Shown here: piece after piece, positions 32,927 through 41,897 of the stretch
Layout of the letters: every line of letters starts with the position of its first letter
Numbering within the stretch: the stretch's first letter is position 1
Assembly (NCBI GenBank): GCA_017940895.1
Contig: JAGAXM010000022.1
Location: 124,001 to 188,000, forward strand
Direction of reading: 5' to 3'
Length of the DNA: 64,000 bases
From: Clostridiales bacterium
GTDB taxonomy: Bacteria > Bacillota > Clostridia > Saccharofermentanales > Saccharofermentanaceae
Made by a program: the position numbers and the translations under genes
The notes under the pieces: generated by a model
The model's database searches: none
What the model saw: the letters and a program-made list of their open reading frames with translations, nothing else
What the model was told of the DNA's origin: nothing

Positions 32927-33572
32927 ATGCTTCGTCCGGGATTCCTATATTTTCAACAATTACATTGCCTGCGTATTCTCTTCCTTCGCCTGTGATAAGA
33001 CCTGTTTTGCTTCTGCCGAAAGTAATTGTTGTCTCCGAGTGTATGCCGGCTCCCATGAGTTCGCCGGTATCCGAGTTGACCCCTGAAGGTATATCAACTG
33101 CGATTACATGAGAATAATGCATACAGTCTGCACTCATAAGAAGTTCTTTCTTGTCTTCGCGAAGCTGTGATAAAAGCCCGATGCCGAATACTGCATCTAC
33201 AAGAACATCAGAAGAGGGAAGTGAATCACCGTTTCTGAAGTATGAGATTTTTCCGCCGATCCGCTTGAATTCAGAAAGTTGATGAAGAAATTCCCAGCTT
33301 GCGTGCTCGAGATTGCCTGCGACCACAGCTTGTAATGTCCCGGTAAAGGCGGTGCTTTCGCACAGAAGTCTTGCGATGCAGATGCCGTCTGCGCCGTTAT
33401 TGCCGGTGCCGGACAGTACCAATACCGAAGAGGTCGGGAAGTTACTGATGATGTGTGCGGCAACCTTGGATGAAGCCGTCTCCATTAAAGTCAGCGAGGG
33501 GATACCGAGTACGTCTATGGCGTAGCGGTCGGCTTTTTTCGAGACGGTGCCTGATATAACGTCTGTGCTCAT
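32907..33572 (-). CDS. nnrE: NAD(P)H-hydrate epimerase (YjeF N-terminal domain)
   Basis: 221 residues, only the epimerase domain; the ADP-dependent dehydratase half found in many fused proteins is absent. It repairs damaged nicotinamide cofactors by interconverting R and S NAD(P)HX. Motif VLSGTGNNGADGICIARLL matches the GxGNNGGDG dinucleotide loop, and AVDIPSGVNSDTG is conserved. ATG 33572 overlaps the tetR stop (ATGA) and follows GGAGA. Membership of a drug-type regulator operon is unexpected for a housekeeping repair enzyme. Confidence 0.9.
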   Translation of the reverse strand: MSTDVISGTVSKKADRYAIDVLGIPSLTLMETASSKVAAHIISNFPTSSVLVLSGTGNNGADGICIARLLCESTAFTGTLQAVVAGNLEHASWEFLHQLSEFKRIGGKISYFRNGDSLPSSDVLVDAVFGIGLLSQLREDKKELLMSADCMHYSHVIAVDIPSGVNSDTGELMGAGIHSETTITFGRSKTGLITGEGREYAGNVIVENIGIPDEAYDHVLS

Positions 33573-34192
33573 GCTTCGGTCTCCACGGCGAAAACCTCGC
33601 ATATCTTACGGATACAGTCGAACATGTACGGCTTGTAGGAGTCGAGATCACAGGGGGTTCCTTCAAGCACAATCGTGTGTGCGGTGGAACTTATGAATTC
33701 AATAAGGGTGTAGAGCATTATGGGCTCGTCCTTCCATTTCGTGCCGTTGCTGTGAAGGATGTTCTCGTATTCCTCACGTACATTAACGGAACTGATGAGA
33801 GTGTCGTCAGTGATCGCTTTCTGATAGAAGCCGAAGTTTAAGTTCCTGTTTAAGAAACGTACGAGCCTCGGATCCTTCGAAAGATCCGTAACGACCGAGT
33901 CGGCAATAACGATTATCTGATCTACTGTGGGAAGATCAGGATTCTTCTTTTTCTTCTTATCAAGATTATTAACTGCATTAATGAGAATAGCTTCAGACTT
34001 ACGGGCGATAAGATGGTCGATGATATCCTGCTTGTCCTTGAAGTAGAAGTAGAATGTGCCCTTGGCTACTCCGGCGCTGTTTACGATGTCGGAGATGGAA
34101 GTATCGGTTATGCCCTTGGTAGTGAACAGATCATAAGACTTGGACAGTAGAGTATTACGCTTAAGTCTTTTGTTGTCTTCAGCTTTTCCCAT
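33569..34192 (-). CDS. TetR family transcriptional regulator
   Basis: 207 residues from ATG 34192, chosen because AAGGGGGT precedes it; the longer frame would run into the promoter. The N-terminal TetR helix-turn-helix is clear: GITDTSISDIVNSAGVAKG then TFYFYFKDKQDII. The C-terminal ligand domain is unclassified. It is divergent from the MMPL transporter gene, with three copies of a TTGACC-N3-GGTCAA operator between them, so it very likely represses both itself and the transporter. Confidence 0.92.
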   Translation of the reverse strand: MGKAEDNKRLKRNTLLSKSYDLFTTKGITDTSISDIVNSAGVAKGTFYFYFKDKQDIIDHLIARKSEAILINAVNNLDKKKKKNPDLPTVDQIIVIADSVVTDLSKDPRLVRFLNRNLNFGFYQKAITDDTLISSVNVREEYENILHSNGTKWKDEPIMLYTLIEFISSTAHTIVLEGTPCDLDSYKPYMFDCIRKICEVFAVETEA

Positions 34193-34223
34193 ATTAACCC
34201 CCTTGTTAACGGGCTTTTTGGTG

Positions 34224-34252
34224 AGTTTACACAAAATTTGACCGGTGGTCAA
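34224..34252 (-). promoter_or_regulatory. Promoter of tetR operon with -35 inside operator 1
   Basis: Minus strand: TTGACC (34252-34247), 17-nt spacer, TAAACT (34229-34224). The -35 is one arm of the operator at 34238-34252. Confidence 0.75.
34238..34252. promoter_or_regulatory. TetR-type operator 1
   Basis: TTGACC-GGT-GGTCAA, a perfect 6-bp inverted repeat overlapping the tetR -35. Confidence 0.85.
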
Positions 34253-34270
34253 GAAATTACCTCAAAAATA

Positions 34271-34285
34271 TTGACCGATAGTCAA
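34271..34285. promoter_or_regulatory. TetR-type operator 2
   Basis: TTGACC-GAT-AGTCAA, same element with one mismatch, overlapping the -35 of the MMPL promoter. Confidence 0.85.
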
Positions 34286-34298
34286 AAAGTGCTATCAT
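34271..34298 (+). promoter_or_regulatory. Promoter of MMPL transporter operon
   Basis: TTGACC (34271-34276), 16-nt spacer, TATCAT (34293-34298). The -35 coincides with operator 2. Confidence 0.75.
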
Positions 34299-34310
34299 AG
34301 GGTTAAGAAA

Positions 34311-34325
34311 ATGACCGATGGTCAA
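34311..34325. promoter_or_regulatory. TetR-type operator 3
   Basis: ATGACC-GAT-GGTCAA, located just after the predicted MMPL transcription start, where a bound repressor would act as a block. Confidence 0.85.
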
Positions 34326-34349
34326 AAACGCAAGTGAGGTGAATCGATA

Positions 34350-36455
34350 ATGCTTAAGTTCGGAAAGCAGATAGTCAGATCAAGATTCGTGATACTGATC
34401 GTGGCTCTGTTGCTGCTCATTCCGTCCGTCATCGGATTCCTGAATACACGTATCAATTACGATATTCTTTATTATCTTCCTGATGACATCGAGACGATGC
34501 AGGGACAGGATGTTCTGCTCAATGACTTCGGTAAGGGCGCATACGGTATATTCGTCTGTGACGGTCTTACCACAAGAGAGCAGATAGAGATGAGGGACAG
34601 CATCATGGCTGTAGATCACGTAGCCGACGTTATCTCTTACAGTTCATTAACTGACGGGCAGGTCCCGATCGAGATGATGCCGTCCGAAGTACAGGATGTG
34701 TTTATGTCGAAGGACGGCGACGGATGCCTGATGTTTATCTTCTTTGATACGACGAGTTCCGCTGACGAGACGATGGAGGCGATAGGGCAGATCAGAAAGA
34801 TCGCAGGTACAAAGTGCCTGCTGTCGAGCATGGCCGCAGTCGTAACGGATACCAAGGATCTTGTCGCCGAGCAGACTCCTATCTATACGGTCATTGCAGT
34901 CGCTCTTGCACTTGTAGTCCTGTTCCTTATGACGGATTCGTTCCTTGTTCCGATCATCTTTCTTATCGATATCGGTATATCGATCGTTTATAACCTCGGA
35001 ACCAATTTTGTTAAGGGAGAGATATCGTTCATCACGATGGCGCTCGTTGCCATCCTGCAGCTTGCCGTAACGATGGACTACTCGATCTTCCTGTACAACA
35101 GCTATATGGAACAGAAGATAAAGTTCTCCGATAACAAGGAGGCAATGGCAAATGCTATCGCTGCAACGATCACTTCGGTAACGGGGTCTTCTCTCACGAC
35201 CATCGCAGGCTTCCTTGCAATGTGCTTCATGACATTTACTCTCGGACTTGATATGGGTGTTGTTATGGCAAAGGGTGTAGTGCTCGGCGTTATCTGCTGC
35301 GTAACCATCCTGCCTTCGCTCATACTTCTTTGCGACAAGGCTATACAGAAGACCCGCCATAAGACTTTGAACATCAAGGGCGATCTTCTGTCCGGATTCA
35401 TTTCGAGAAGATATGTTGTAACTGCAGTGCTCCTGCTTCTTCTGTGGATCCCTGCGATCTTCGGTTACTCGAGACTTAATGTTTACTATAAGCTCGACTC
35501 GAGTCTTCCGGCATCACTCGGGTCCGTGCAGGCGAATGAGGCACTGGAGGAGAACTACGATATCTCATCCGTATCCATGATTCTTGTCGATTCCGATATG
35601 TCTTCAAGGGAAACACGCGAGATGCTCGATGAGATCAAGACTGTAGACGGAGTTAACTTCGCACTCGGACTTGATTCTGTTGTAGGTTCGCTCGTACCTG
35701 ATGAGATCATTCCTGTTGATGCTGTATCAAAACTTCAGAGCGATAATTGGAAACTGATCGTAGTATCTTCCGCATATCAGGTCGCGACAGACGAGATCAA
35801 CGCCCAGTGTGATGAGATACAGAATATAATCAAGCGCTATGATCCGACTTCGATGTTCGTCGGTGAAGCTCCGGCTACCAAGGATCTTATCGAGATCACT
35901 GACCGTGACTTTAAGATAGTGAGCCTCGTAAGTATCGGCGCGATCTTCCTTCTGATCCTTTTCGTGCTTAAGTCGGGTACGCTGCCCGTGATCCTCGTGT
36001 CAGTAGTTGAGCTTGCGATCTACATCAACATGTCTATCTCGTACTACACGGGCTCCACGCTGCCTTTCATAGCATCCATCTGCATAGGAACGATACAGCT
36101 CGGTGCCACCATAGACTACGCGATACTGCTTACTAACCGTTACAAGACGGAACGTATCGCAGGTGCCGATGCAAAAACAGCCGTTGCCAATGCCGTCAAG
36201 ACTTCTATCCATTCCATATTCTCTTCGGCACTCGGTTTCTTCGCAGCTACGGTAGGCGTTGCAGTCTACTCCGATATCGACCTTATAAGCTCGATCTGTC
36301 TGCTGCTTTCGAGAGGCGCGCTGTTGTCGATGGTTATCGTGCTTACTTTACTGCCGTCGATGCTTCTTATATTTGACGGATTGATCATAAGAACAACGTG
36401 GGACATGAAGTCCTGCATACCGCATAAGGAGGTGCATAAGAAATGTTATCAGTAA
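34350..36455 (+). CDS. MMPL/RND superfamily transporter
   Basis: 701-residue membrane protein with the MMPL two-fold repeat: a first helix (~10-29), a large extracytoplasmic loop, five clustered helices (~180-325), then a repeat of the pattern (helix ~355, loop, helices ~520-680). The motif VTMDYSIFLYNSYMEQK in the first half and ATIDYAILLTNRY in the second are the conserved transmembrane Asp-Tyr motifs used for proton coupling. It probably exports lipids, drugs or hydrophobic compounds. GAGGTG precedes the ATG. Coupled by a 13-nt overlap to the repeat protein downstream. Confidence 0.92.
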   Translation: MLKFGKQIVRSRFVILIVALLLLIPSVIGFLNTRINYDILYYLPDDIETMQGQDVLLNDFGKGAYGIFVCDGLTTREQIEMRDSIMAVDHVADVISYSSLTDGQVPIEMMPSEVQDVFMSKDGDGCLMFIFFDTTSSADETMEAIGQIRKIAGTKCLLSSMAAVVTDTKDLVAEQTPIYTVIAVALALVVLFLMTDSFLVPIIFLIDIGISIVYNLGTNFVKGEISFITMALVAILQLAVTMDYSIFLYNSYMEQKIKFSDNKEAMANAIAATITSVTGSSLTTIAGFLAMCFMTFTLGLDMGVVMAKGVVLGVICCVTILPSLILLCDKAIQKTRHKTLNIKGDLLSGFISRRYVVTAVLLLLLWIPAIFGYSRLNVYYKLDSSLPASLGSVQANEALEENYDISSVSMILVDSDMSSRETREMLDEIKTVDGVNFALGLDSVVGSLVPDEIIPVDAVSKLQSDNWKLIVVSSAYQVATDEINAQCDEIQNIIKRYDPTSMFVGEAPATKDLIEITDRDFKIVSLVSIGAIFLLILFVLKSGTLPVILVSVVELAIYINMSISYYTGSTLPFIASICIGTIQLGATIDYAILLTNRYKTERIAGADAKTAVANAVKTSIHSIFSSALGFFAATVGVAVYSDIDLISSICLLLSRGALLSMVIVLTLLPSMLLIFDGLIIRTTWDMKSCIPHKEVHKKCYQ

Positions 36456-38569
36456 CTTCGAAAAGGATTATCGCTTTATCAACAACTGCAGCAGTTGCTT
36501 TGGGCAGCTGCGGGGGCGTGATGATCTATAAGAATAATCAGAACAAAGTGCTCGCACAGGAACTTACTTCCGAGATTGCGGAAGCACAGGATTTGGCAGC
36601 AGCCTATCATTCGCTTACTTCAGGTAAGAACGAGACTGTTTATGTAATTACTGCTGCTAATGGAGAGCGGACAACATATGTAAGTTCATGGCTTCATAAT
36701 CCTGACGGAAGCTCTTCTATAAATGATGTATCCGATTTAAGCGATATCGAAGTCGTAAGAGGAGCTGCAGAGTTAGGTCAGGATGAAGGCGGACAGATCA
36801 CTTGGGAAGCAAACGGCGAAGATGTTTATTATCAGGGCGTTTCCGATGATGAGCTTCCGGTGGATGTTAATGTTTCTTATACATTGGACGGCGCTTCAAT
36901 AACCGAGTCTGATCTTGAAGGCAGAAGCGGTCATCTGGTAATGACGATCGATTATGCTAATAACTTAAGCGAAGAAGTCGAGGGAGAAGACGGCGAAGTC
37001 TATACGATCTATATGCCGTTCGTTATGACGACGGGAATGCTTCTCGATAATGATACATACAGAAATATCGAAGTAACCAATGGTCAGTGCGTTAATGACG
37101 GTGAAAGGACTTATGTATTGGGTATCGGGTTCCCCGGTCTTTATGAAAGCTTGGGACTTGCCGATGTTAATATCGATGACCCCGAGATCGAGCAGAGTAT
37201 CGAAGATATCAATATCCCTGATGAGATAACTGTCGAGTGCGATGTAGTTGACTGCGGCGAGATTACTGCCATGACGGTTGCATCTGTGCTTGATCTTAAT
37301 GATATCGACATCTCGCTTAATACTGACGGTATCGACGAGGATATGGATCAGATCACGGACGGCATGAGAAGTCTTGTTGACGGATCCGAGCGTCTTTATG
37401 ACGGTGTATCCGCACTTAATGACGGAGCTGTAGCTTTAAATAACGGTGCAGGTGCGGTTGCCGACGGTGCTGCTTCTCTTGCAACGGGTGCATCTTCATT
37501 AAGTAACGGTACTAACGAGCTTGCTAACGGCGCAGCATCTTTGCAGAACGGTATAAGCCAGGTTAATGACGGCGCAGCAGCTCTTAACAACGGCTTGGGT
37601 CAGGTGCAGGCTAATATTCCTGCACTGCAGAACGGTGTAAATGATCTTACGAACGGAGCCAATGCTCTTTCGCAGGGTGCATCGTCATTAAGTTCCGGCG
37701 TAAATACGCTTTACAGCCAGATGACTTCACAGGAAGCACAGGCTCAGATGTCTGCACTTGTTGCAGGATCCGCACAATTCTCACAGAGCTTATCTGCACT
37801 TAATACGGCGCTTAGTTCAGGCGGAATGACACCGGAGCAGGCTGCTCAGTTACAGGGCGCCATTCAGTATCTTTCTGCATATGCCGCTCAGGCTGATGAG
37901 ACAACGGCTGCATGCATCAATGCTTTGATTACGGCTTATTCCTCGATGACCGGAAGCATGAGTCAGGTTGCTTCTTCTGTAGCCGCACTTAACGAAGGAT
38001 ATGCGGGTATCGATGCGGGTATCAATGCATTAACGGGTAAGTTCGGTGAAGTTGCCAATGCCGTAGCTCAGGTTCAGTCCGGAGCCTCTCAGGTTGCAAA
38101 CGGTGCCGCACAGGTATCCAACGGACTTAATACACTTAACAACAGTACAGGAGCACTTGCCAACGGTATCAACCAGCTGGCATCTGGGTCCGCATCATTA
38201 AGCAACGGAACATCGCAGCTCGTTAACGGAGCGGCAGCTCTTCATGACGGTGTCGCTCAGGTTAACAACGGAGCACAGTCTCTTGCATCAGGTGCTGCTT
38301 CTTTGTCTGACGGTGCGGATCAGCTCGCTTCCGGTACAGAAGAGTTGTCTGAAGGTGTAGCAGCGCTTCTTGAAGGTGCAGGTCAGCTTGAGGACGGACT
38401 TAATGAGTTCAATGAAGAGGCTGTAGATAAGCTTACGGATATGATCAATGAATTGTCTCCCGTATCAGACAGGGTTGAAGCATTAAGAGAATATTCTGCA
38501 ACTTACAATACTTTCTCCGGTACACCTGACGGTGTTGAGGATTCCGTAGTATTCGTATTCAAGAGCTGA
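36443..38569 (+). CDS. YhgE/Pip-like repeat protein, partner of MMPL transporter
   Basis: 708-residue exported protein with one N-terminal hydrophobic segment (~8-28; a GSCGG motif could be a lipobox-like site). Residues ~300-420 and ~540-670 consist of short repeats of the form L-x-x-G-A/S with an NG or DG at nearly every seventh position, as in YhgE/Pip and mycobacterial repeat proteins, predicting long helices or coiled coil outside the cell. The segment between is alanine/glutamine-rich. AAGGAGG overlaps the end of the MMPL gene. Unlike YhgE there are no C-terminal membrane helices. It likely extends the transporter across the envelope (inferred). Confidence 0.75.
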   Translation: MLSVTSKRIIALSTTAAVALGSCGGVMIYKNNQNKVLAQELTSEIAEAQDLAAAYHSLTSGKNETVYVITAANGERTTYVSSWLHNPDGSSSINDVSDLSDIEVVRGAAELGQDEGGQITWEANGEDVYYQGVSDDELPVDVNVSYTLDGASITESDLEGRSGHLVMTIDYANNLSEEVEGEDGEVYTIYMPFVMTTGMLLDNDTYRNIEVTNGQCVNDGERTYVLGIGFPGLYESLGLADVNIDDPEIEQSIEDINIPDEITVECDVVDCGEITAMTVASVLDLNDIDISLNTDGIDEDMDQITDGMRSLVDGSERLYDGVSALNDGAVALNNGAGAVADGAASLATGASSLSNGTNELANGAASLQNGISQVNDGAAALNNGLGQVQANIPALQNGVNDLTNGANALSQGASSLSSGVNTLYSQMTSQEAQAQMSALVAGSAQFSQSLSALNTALSSGGMTPEQAAQLQGAIQYLSAYAAQADETTAACINALITAYSSMTGSMSQVASSVAALNEGYAGIDAGINALTGKFGEVANAVAQVQSGASQVANGAAQVSNGLNTLNNSTGALANGINQLASGSASLSNGTSQLVNGAAALHDGVAQVNNGAQSLASGAASLSDGADQLASGTEELSEGVAALLEGAGQLEDGLNEFNEEAVDKLTDMINELSPVSDRVEALREYSATYNTFSGTPDGVEDSVVFVFKS

Positions 38570-38592
38570 AGTCGCGATTGATAATTAAACTT

Positions 38593-38601
38593 TGATATAA
38601 T
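38593..38601 (+). promoter_or_regulatory. Extended -10 promoter fused to the terminator of the repeat protein gene
   Basis: TGATATAAT, perfect TGnTATAAT; its last two bases are the first two of the terminator 5' arm. The start point (~38608) lies at the end of that arm. Confidence 0.6.
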
Positions 38602-38630
38602 GCCCGTGGAATAAATTCACGGGCATTTTT
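38600..38630 (+). terminator. Rho-independent terminator of MMPL operon
   Basis: 9-bp stem ATGCCCGTG (38600-38608) / CACGGGCAT (38618-38626), 9-nt loop, TTTTT. Confidence 0.88.
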
Positions 38631-38653
38631 GCTTAAGAAATAGGGAGGACAAA

Positions 38654-39760
38654 TTGATACTGTTGGCTGTTGATATACAGAAGGGTATAACCGATGAGCG
38701 CTTATATGCTTATGAGGAATTTACCGGGAGTGTAATACACCTGATCGACGAGGCAAGAAAGGCCGGTGTCGAGGTAGTTCATGTAAGGCACGATGACGGT
38801 AAAGGCTCCGGTTTTACGGTAGGAGACGAAGCTTTCGAGATTGACGGCAGGTTCGCGCCGGTATCGGGAGAGAAGGTTTTCGATAAGGATGTTAATGATG
38901 CATTTATCTTCTACACGGGTCTTGAAGATTACCTTGAGACGAAGGGTGTAAGCAAAGTTATCATCGTCGGTCTTCAGACAGATTACTGCATCGATGCGAC
39001 GGTTAAGGGAGGGTTCTCGGCAGGTTTCGAGATGATTGTGCCTGCTTACTGCAATACTACCCGCAGTAACGACTATATGGATGGTGAGACCACATATAAG
39101 TTCTATAACGAGAATATGTGGCCCGGAAGATATGCGAAGTGTCTGTCTGTAGATGAAACTGTTGATCTTATACGTTCATACCGTAAGAGCGGGCAGGCTC
39201 CTCTTATAAATGACTGCGGTCCTGAGACGATAGAGACTGACAGGCTTATCTTGAGAAGGTTCAAAATGGATGATGCCGATTCTATGATGCGCAACTGGGT
39301 AAGCGATGACAATATCCAGGGAATGTACGGCGAGCCTTCGTACAAGACTAAAGGAGAAGTCGAGGCTCTAATAAGCAGGTTTATTAAACGCTGTCAGGGC
39401 GGATATTCGTACAGGTGGGCGATCATAGAGAAGGCTTCCGGCGAGTGTATCGGTCAGGCTGCATATTTTCTCGAAAATTCGAGCGGAGCATTCGGCGAGA
39501 TCGAATACTGTATAGGTACTGCATATCAGGGAAAGGGTTACGCCACGGAAGCGACCAAGGCTGTTATAGATTTCGGGTTTAAAAGAGCAGGCTTCAATAA
39601 AGTTCAGATATGCGTAAGACCTTCGAATACACCTTCCAAGAGAGTCATCGAGAAGTGCGGATTTACTTATGAGGGCGCTCTGAGAGATTATTTCATGATC
39701 AACGGTCAGTTCGAAGACAGACTGTATTATTCAATCCTGAAGGAAGAGTGGAAGGGATAA
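38654..39760 (+). CDS. Isochorismatase-like cysteine hydrolase fused to GNAT acetyltransferase
   Basis: 368 residues. N-terminal half (~1-180) is a cysteine hydrolase of the isochorismatase/nicotinamidase superfamily: Asp7 in AVDIQKG, a Lys in GEKVFDK (Lys74 or Lys78) and nucleophile Cys112 in QTDYCIDATVKG. C-terminal half (~190-368) is a RimJ/RimL-like GNAT N-acetyltransferase: ETDRLILRRFKMDDA, an acetyl-CoA loop YQGKGYATEA and a typical NTPSKRVIEKCGF motif. Start TTG 38654 follows GGGAGG. Fusion is continuous with no stop between the domains. Joint substrate unknown. Confidence 0.88.
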   Translation: MILLAVDIQKGITDERLYAYEEFTGSVIHLIDEARKAGVEVVHVRHDDGKGSGFTVGDEAFEIDGRFAPVSGEKVFDKDVNDAFIFYTGLEDYLETKGVSKVIIVGLQTDYCIDATVKGGFSAGFEMIVPAYCNTTRSNDYMDGETTYKFYNENMWPGRYAKCLSVDETVDLIRSYRKSGQAPLINDCGPETIETDRLILRRFKMDDADSMMRNWVSDDNIQGMYGEPSYKTKGEVEALISRFIKRCQGGYSYRWAIIEKASGECIGQAAYFLENSSGAFGEIEYCIGTAYQGKGYATEATKAVIDFGFKRAGFNKVQICVRPSNTPSKRVIEKCGFTYEGALRDYFMINGQFEDRLYYSILKEEWKG

Positions 39761-40539
39761 TGAGAGATATTTTTGGGAATAAGAAATACAGCGGGTTCAT
39801 CTGGCATTTTATCTTTACTCTGCCGTTTATCGGTCTGTCATTGCTGTTCATTGAGTTTACTTCAGGCGTTTTGTGGTTCCTGATCAGTTCGACGTTAAGG
39901 ATCGTGTTCGGACTCGGTATATTGTTTGTTGCATCTAAACTATTTGAGTTAAAACCCGGTGAGATCCTGTCATTTAAGAACATGAAATGTGCGCTGTTCG
40001 CAGGCGCAGGATTCTTTCTGTTTTTCCTCTATTTTCTTATCCAGGTTATTTCTGGATTCGGCGGGGTTACCGGGCTTACGTTCGGCATCTTTCTTACAAG
40101 AGTTTTCCTTCAGCAGTTAACTACAGGCTTTTACGAGGAGATCAATTACAGATTTTTGCTCCTTGAAGGACTGAAGCATACATCAAATACAGTCGTAATG
40201 AAGCTTCTTTATGTATTCTCGAGTACCGTTTTGTTCGGACTTTTGCACTGTGTGACAGGGTGGGACACATACAGGTTTCTTACTACCGCTGCTATCGGAT
40301 TCGCATTCGCGGTTATATTCGTTAATACGGGTAATATCGTACTTACGATGATCCTTCATTTTGTTTACGACCTGCTTGTTCATATCACGGCTTTTGTGCA
40401 GTGGAATAATAATCCTTTTTTCGACGGTATATGTGCTTGGGCGGAAGCCGCTTACGCCGTGATGTTTATAGTGTCGCTTGTTATTCTTATATATTCGCCT
40501 CATAAAAATAAGTGTGATTGTGCTAATATTAAGAAGTAA
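39760..40539 (+). CDS. CPBP family intramembrane metalloprotease
   Basis: 259-residue membrane protein with ~7-8 hydrophobic helices. CPBP motifs: FYEEINYR with Glu126, Glu127 and Arg131; FGLLH; HFVYD. ATG overlaps the preceding stop (TAATG). Second CPBP protein of the window, not closely similar to the one at 23391. Many family members are self-immunity or prenyl-protein proteases; no bacteriocin gene is seen nearby. Confidence 0.85.
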   Translation: MRDIFGNKKYSGFIWHFIFTLPFIGLSLLFIEFTSGVLWFLISSTLRIVFGLGILFVASKLFELKPGEILSFKNMKCALFAGAGFFLFFLYFLIQVISGFGGVTGLTFGIFLTRVFLQQLTTGFYEEINYRFLLLEGLKHTSNTVVMKLLYVFSSTVLFGLLHCVTGWDTYRFLTTAAIGFAFAVIFVNTGNIVLTMILHFVYDLLVHITAFVQWNNNPFFDGICAWAEAAYAVMFIVSLVILIYSPHKNKCDCANIKK

Positions 40540-40559
40540 ATTATTTTGGAGGTTTTAAT

Positions 40560-40985
40560 ATGAAACTTGTTGCATATTTCTCCACTTCAGGCAAGACTGA
40601 AGCTGAAGCCAAGAAGATCGCAGAGAGGGAAGACGCTGATATCTTTGTAATTCAGCCCGAAGAGCCCTACACAAGTGCAGATCTTGACTGGCAGGAAAGA
40701 GGCTGCAGAGCCAACAACGAGATGGAAAACAAGAGCAACCGTGTAGCTTTGGCTGCGGTTTGTGAAGATATCGCGAAATATGATGAGATATATTTGGGAT
40801 TCCCGCTGTGGTGGGGTTATGCTCCCAGAATCATCAATACTTTCCTCGAGAGTGCTGATTTTACAGGCAAGAAGATAATTCCTTTCGTGACGAGCGGAGG
40901 CAGCGAGTATACTCAGAATACCGCGGATGATCTTAAGGCTTGTGCTCCCGGTGCCATCTTCGAAGAAGGGATCAGGATCAAGTAA
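40560..40985 (+). CDS. Flavodoxin-like protein
   Basis: 141 residues. The FMN phosphate loop YFSTSGKTEAEAKKIA is at the N-terminus, and GFPLWWGYAPRIINTFLE and PFVTSGGSEY are the isoalloxazine-contact loops of the short flavodoxin group often annotated as flavodoxin in anaerobes. Redox carrier or NADPH-type reductase partner. Ribosome site TTTTGGAGG, followed at once by the patatin gene. Confidence 0.9.
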   Translation: MKLVAYFSTSGKTEAEAKKIAEREDADIFVIQPEEPYTSADLDWQERGCRANNEMENKSNRVALAAVCEDIAKYDEIYLGFPLWWGYAPRIINTFLESADFTGKKIIPFVTSGGSEYTQNTADDLKACAPGAIFEEGIRIK

Positions 40986-40988
40986 TCT

Positions 40989-41897
40989 TTGGATAAAGTC
41001 TATTCCGGTTGGGACGCCCTTCCTAAGGGTTATTCTTCAGATGTGTTGACGGAAGGCTGCCTTGTGCTTGAAGGCGGTGCTTTTCGGGCATTGTATTCTT
41101 CAGGTGTAGCCGATGTTCTGATGGAGAACGGCATCAACATGAGCTGCGTCTGCGGAGTGTCTGCAGGAGCTTTAAACGGTGCCAATTATGCTTCGGGACA
41201 GATCGGACGCTCGGCAAGGATCAATCTTCGTTACCGTCACGATAAGAATTACGTCGGTGTTAAGCCCATGCTTACCGAGGGCGGAGTTATCGGATTTGAT
41301 TATATCTTCGGCGAGCTTGAAGGCGTTGAACCCTTTGATTATGAGGCTTTCGGTAAGCGCCGTTTTGTTGCTGTAACTTCAGATGTCGACACGGGAAGAG
41401 CGCATTACTGGGAGAAGGATAACTGCAGTGATATCTTTCAGGCTATCCGGGCTTCTGCCTCGATGCCGTATGTATCAACTCCCGTCGAAGTTGAAGGGAC
41501 ATTCAATCTTGACGGCGGATGCAGTGTCAATATTCCGTATAACTGGGCGATCAGACAGGGGTATAAGAAGATAATCGTAGTTAAGACGCGTGCGGCAGAT
41601 TACCGTGAGCCTTCTGCGTCCGATGCGGGGATTAAACTTATAGAGACGATCTATAAGGACAGACCTGCTCTTGCTTATAATCTCAGTCATATGAGTGAGA
41701 GATACAATCTTGAGATGGATGAGCTGTTTTATCTTAATGAACACAGATCCGTCTACATGATCCAACCTTCGCGTTCGCTCGATGATATCGGCAGGCTCGA
41801 GTCTGATATGGAAAAACTGGGACGTTTATATTATCTTGGTAGGAAGGACTGCGAAGAGCGTCTCGATGATATAAAAGGATATTTGAATTATTTATGA
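40989..41897 (+). CDS. Patatin-like phospholipase
   Basis: 302 residues. Catalytic dyad visible: Ser58 in GVSAG, preceded by the oxyanion loop LEGGAFRALY, and Asp175 in DGG. It most resembles the YjjU/RssA group of soluble bacterial patatins that hydrolyse acyl esters. Start TTG 40989 with only a weak ribosome site; starts 3 nt after the flavodoxin stop. Overlaps uppP by ATGA, so lipid metabolism or recycling at the membrane is a reasonable context. Confidence 0.9.
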   Translation: MDKVYSGWDALPKGYSSDVLTEGCLVLEGGAFRALYSSGVADVLMENGINMSCVCGVSAGALNGANYASGQIGRSARINLRYRHDKNYVGVKPMLTEGGVIGFDYIFGELEGVEPFDYEAFGKRRFVAVTSDVDTGRAHYWEKDNCSDIFQAIRASASMPYVSTPVEVEGTFNLDGGCSVNIPYNWAIRQGYKKIIVVKTRAADYREPSASDAGIKLIETIYKDRPALAYNLSHMSERYNLEMDELFYLNEHRSVYMIQPSRSLDDIGRLESDMEKLGRLYYLGRKDCEERLDDIKGYLNYL

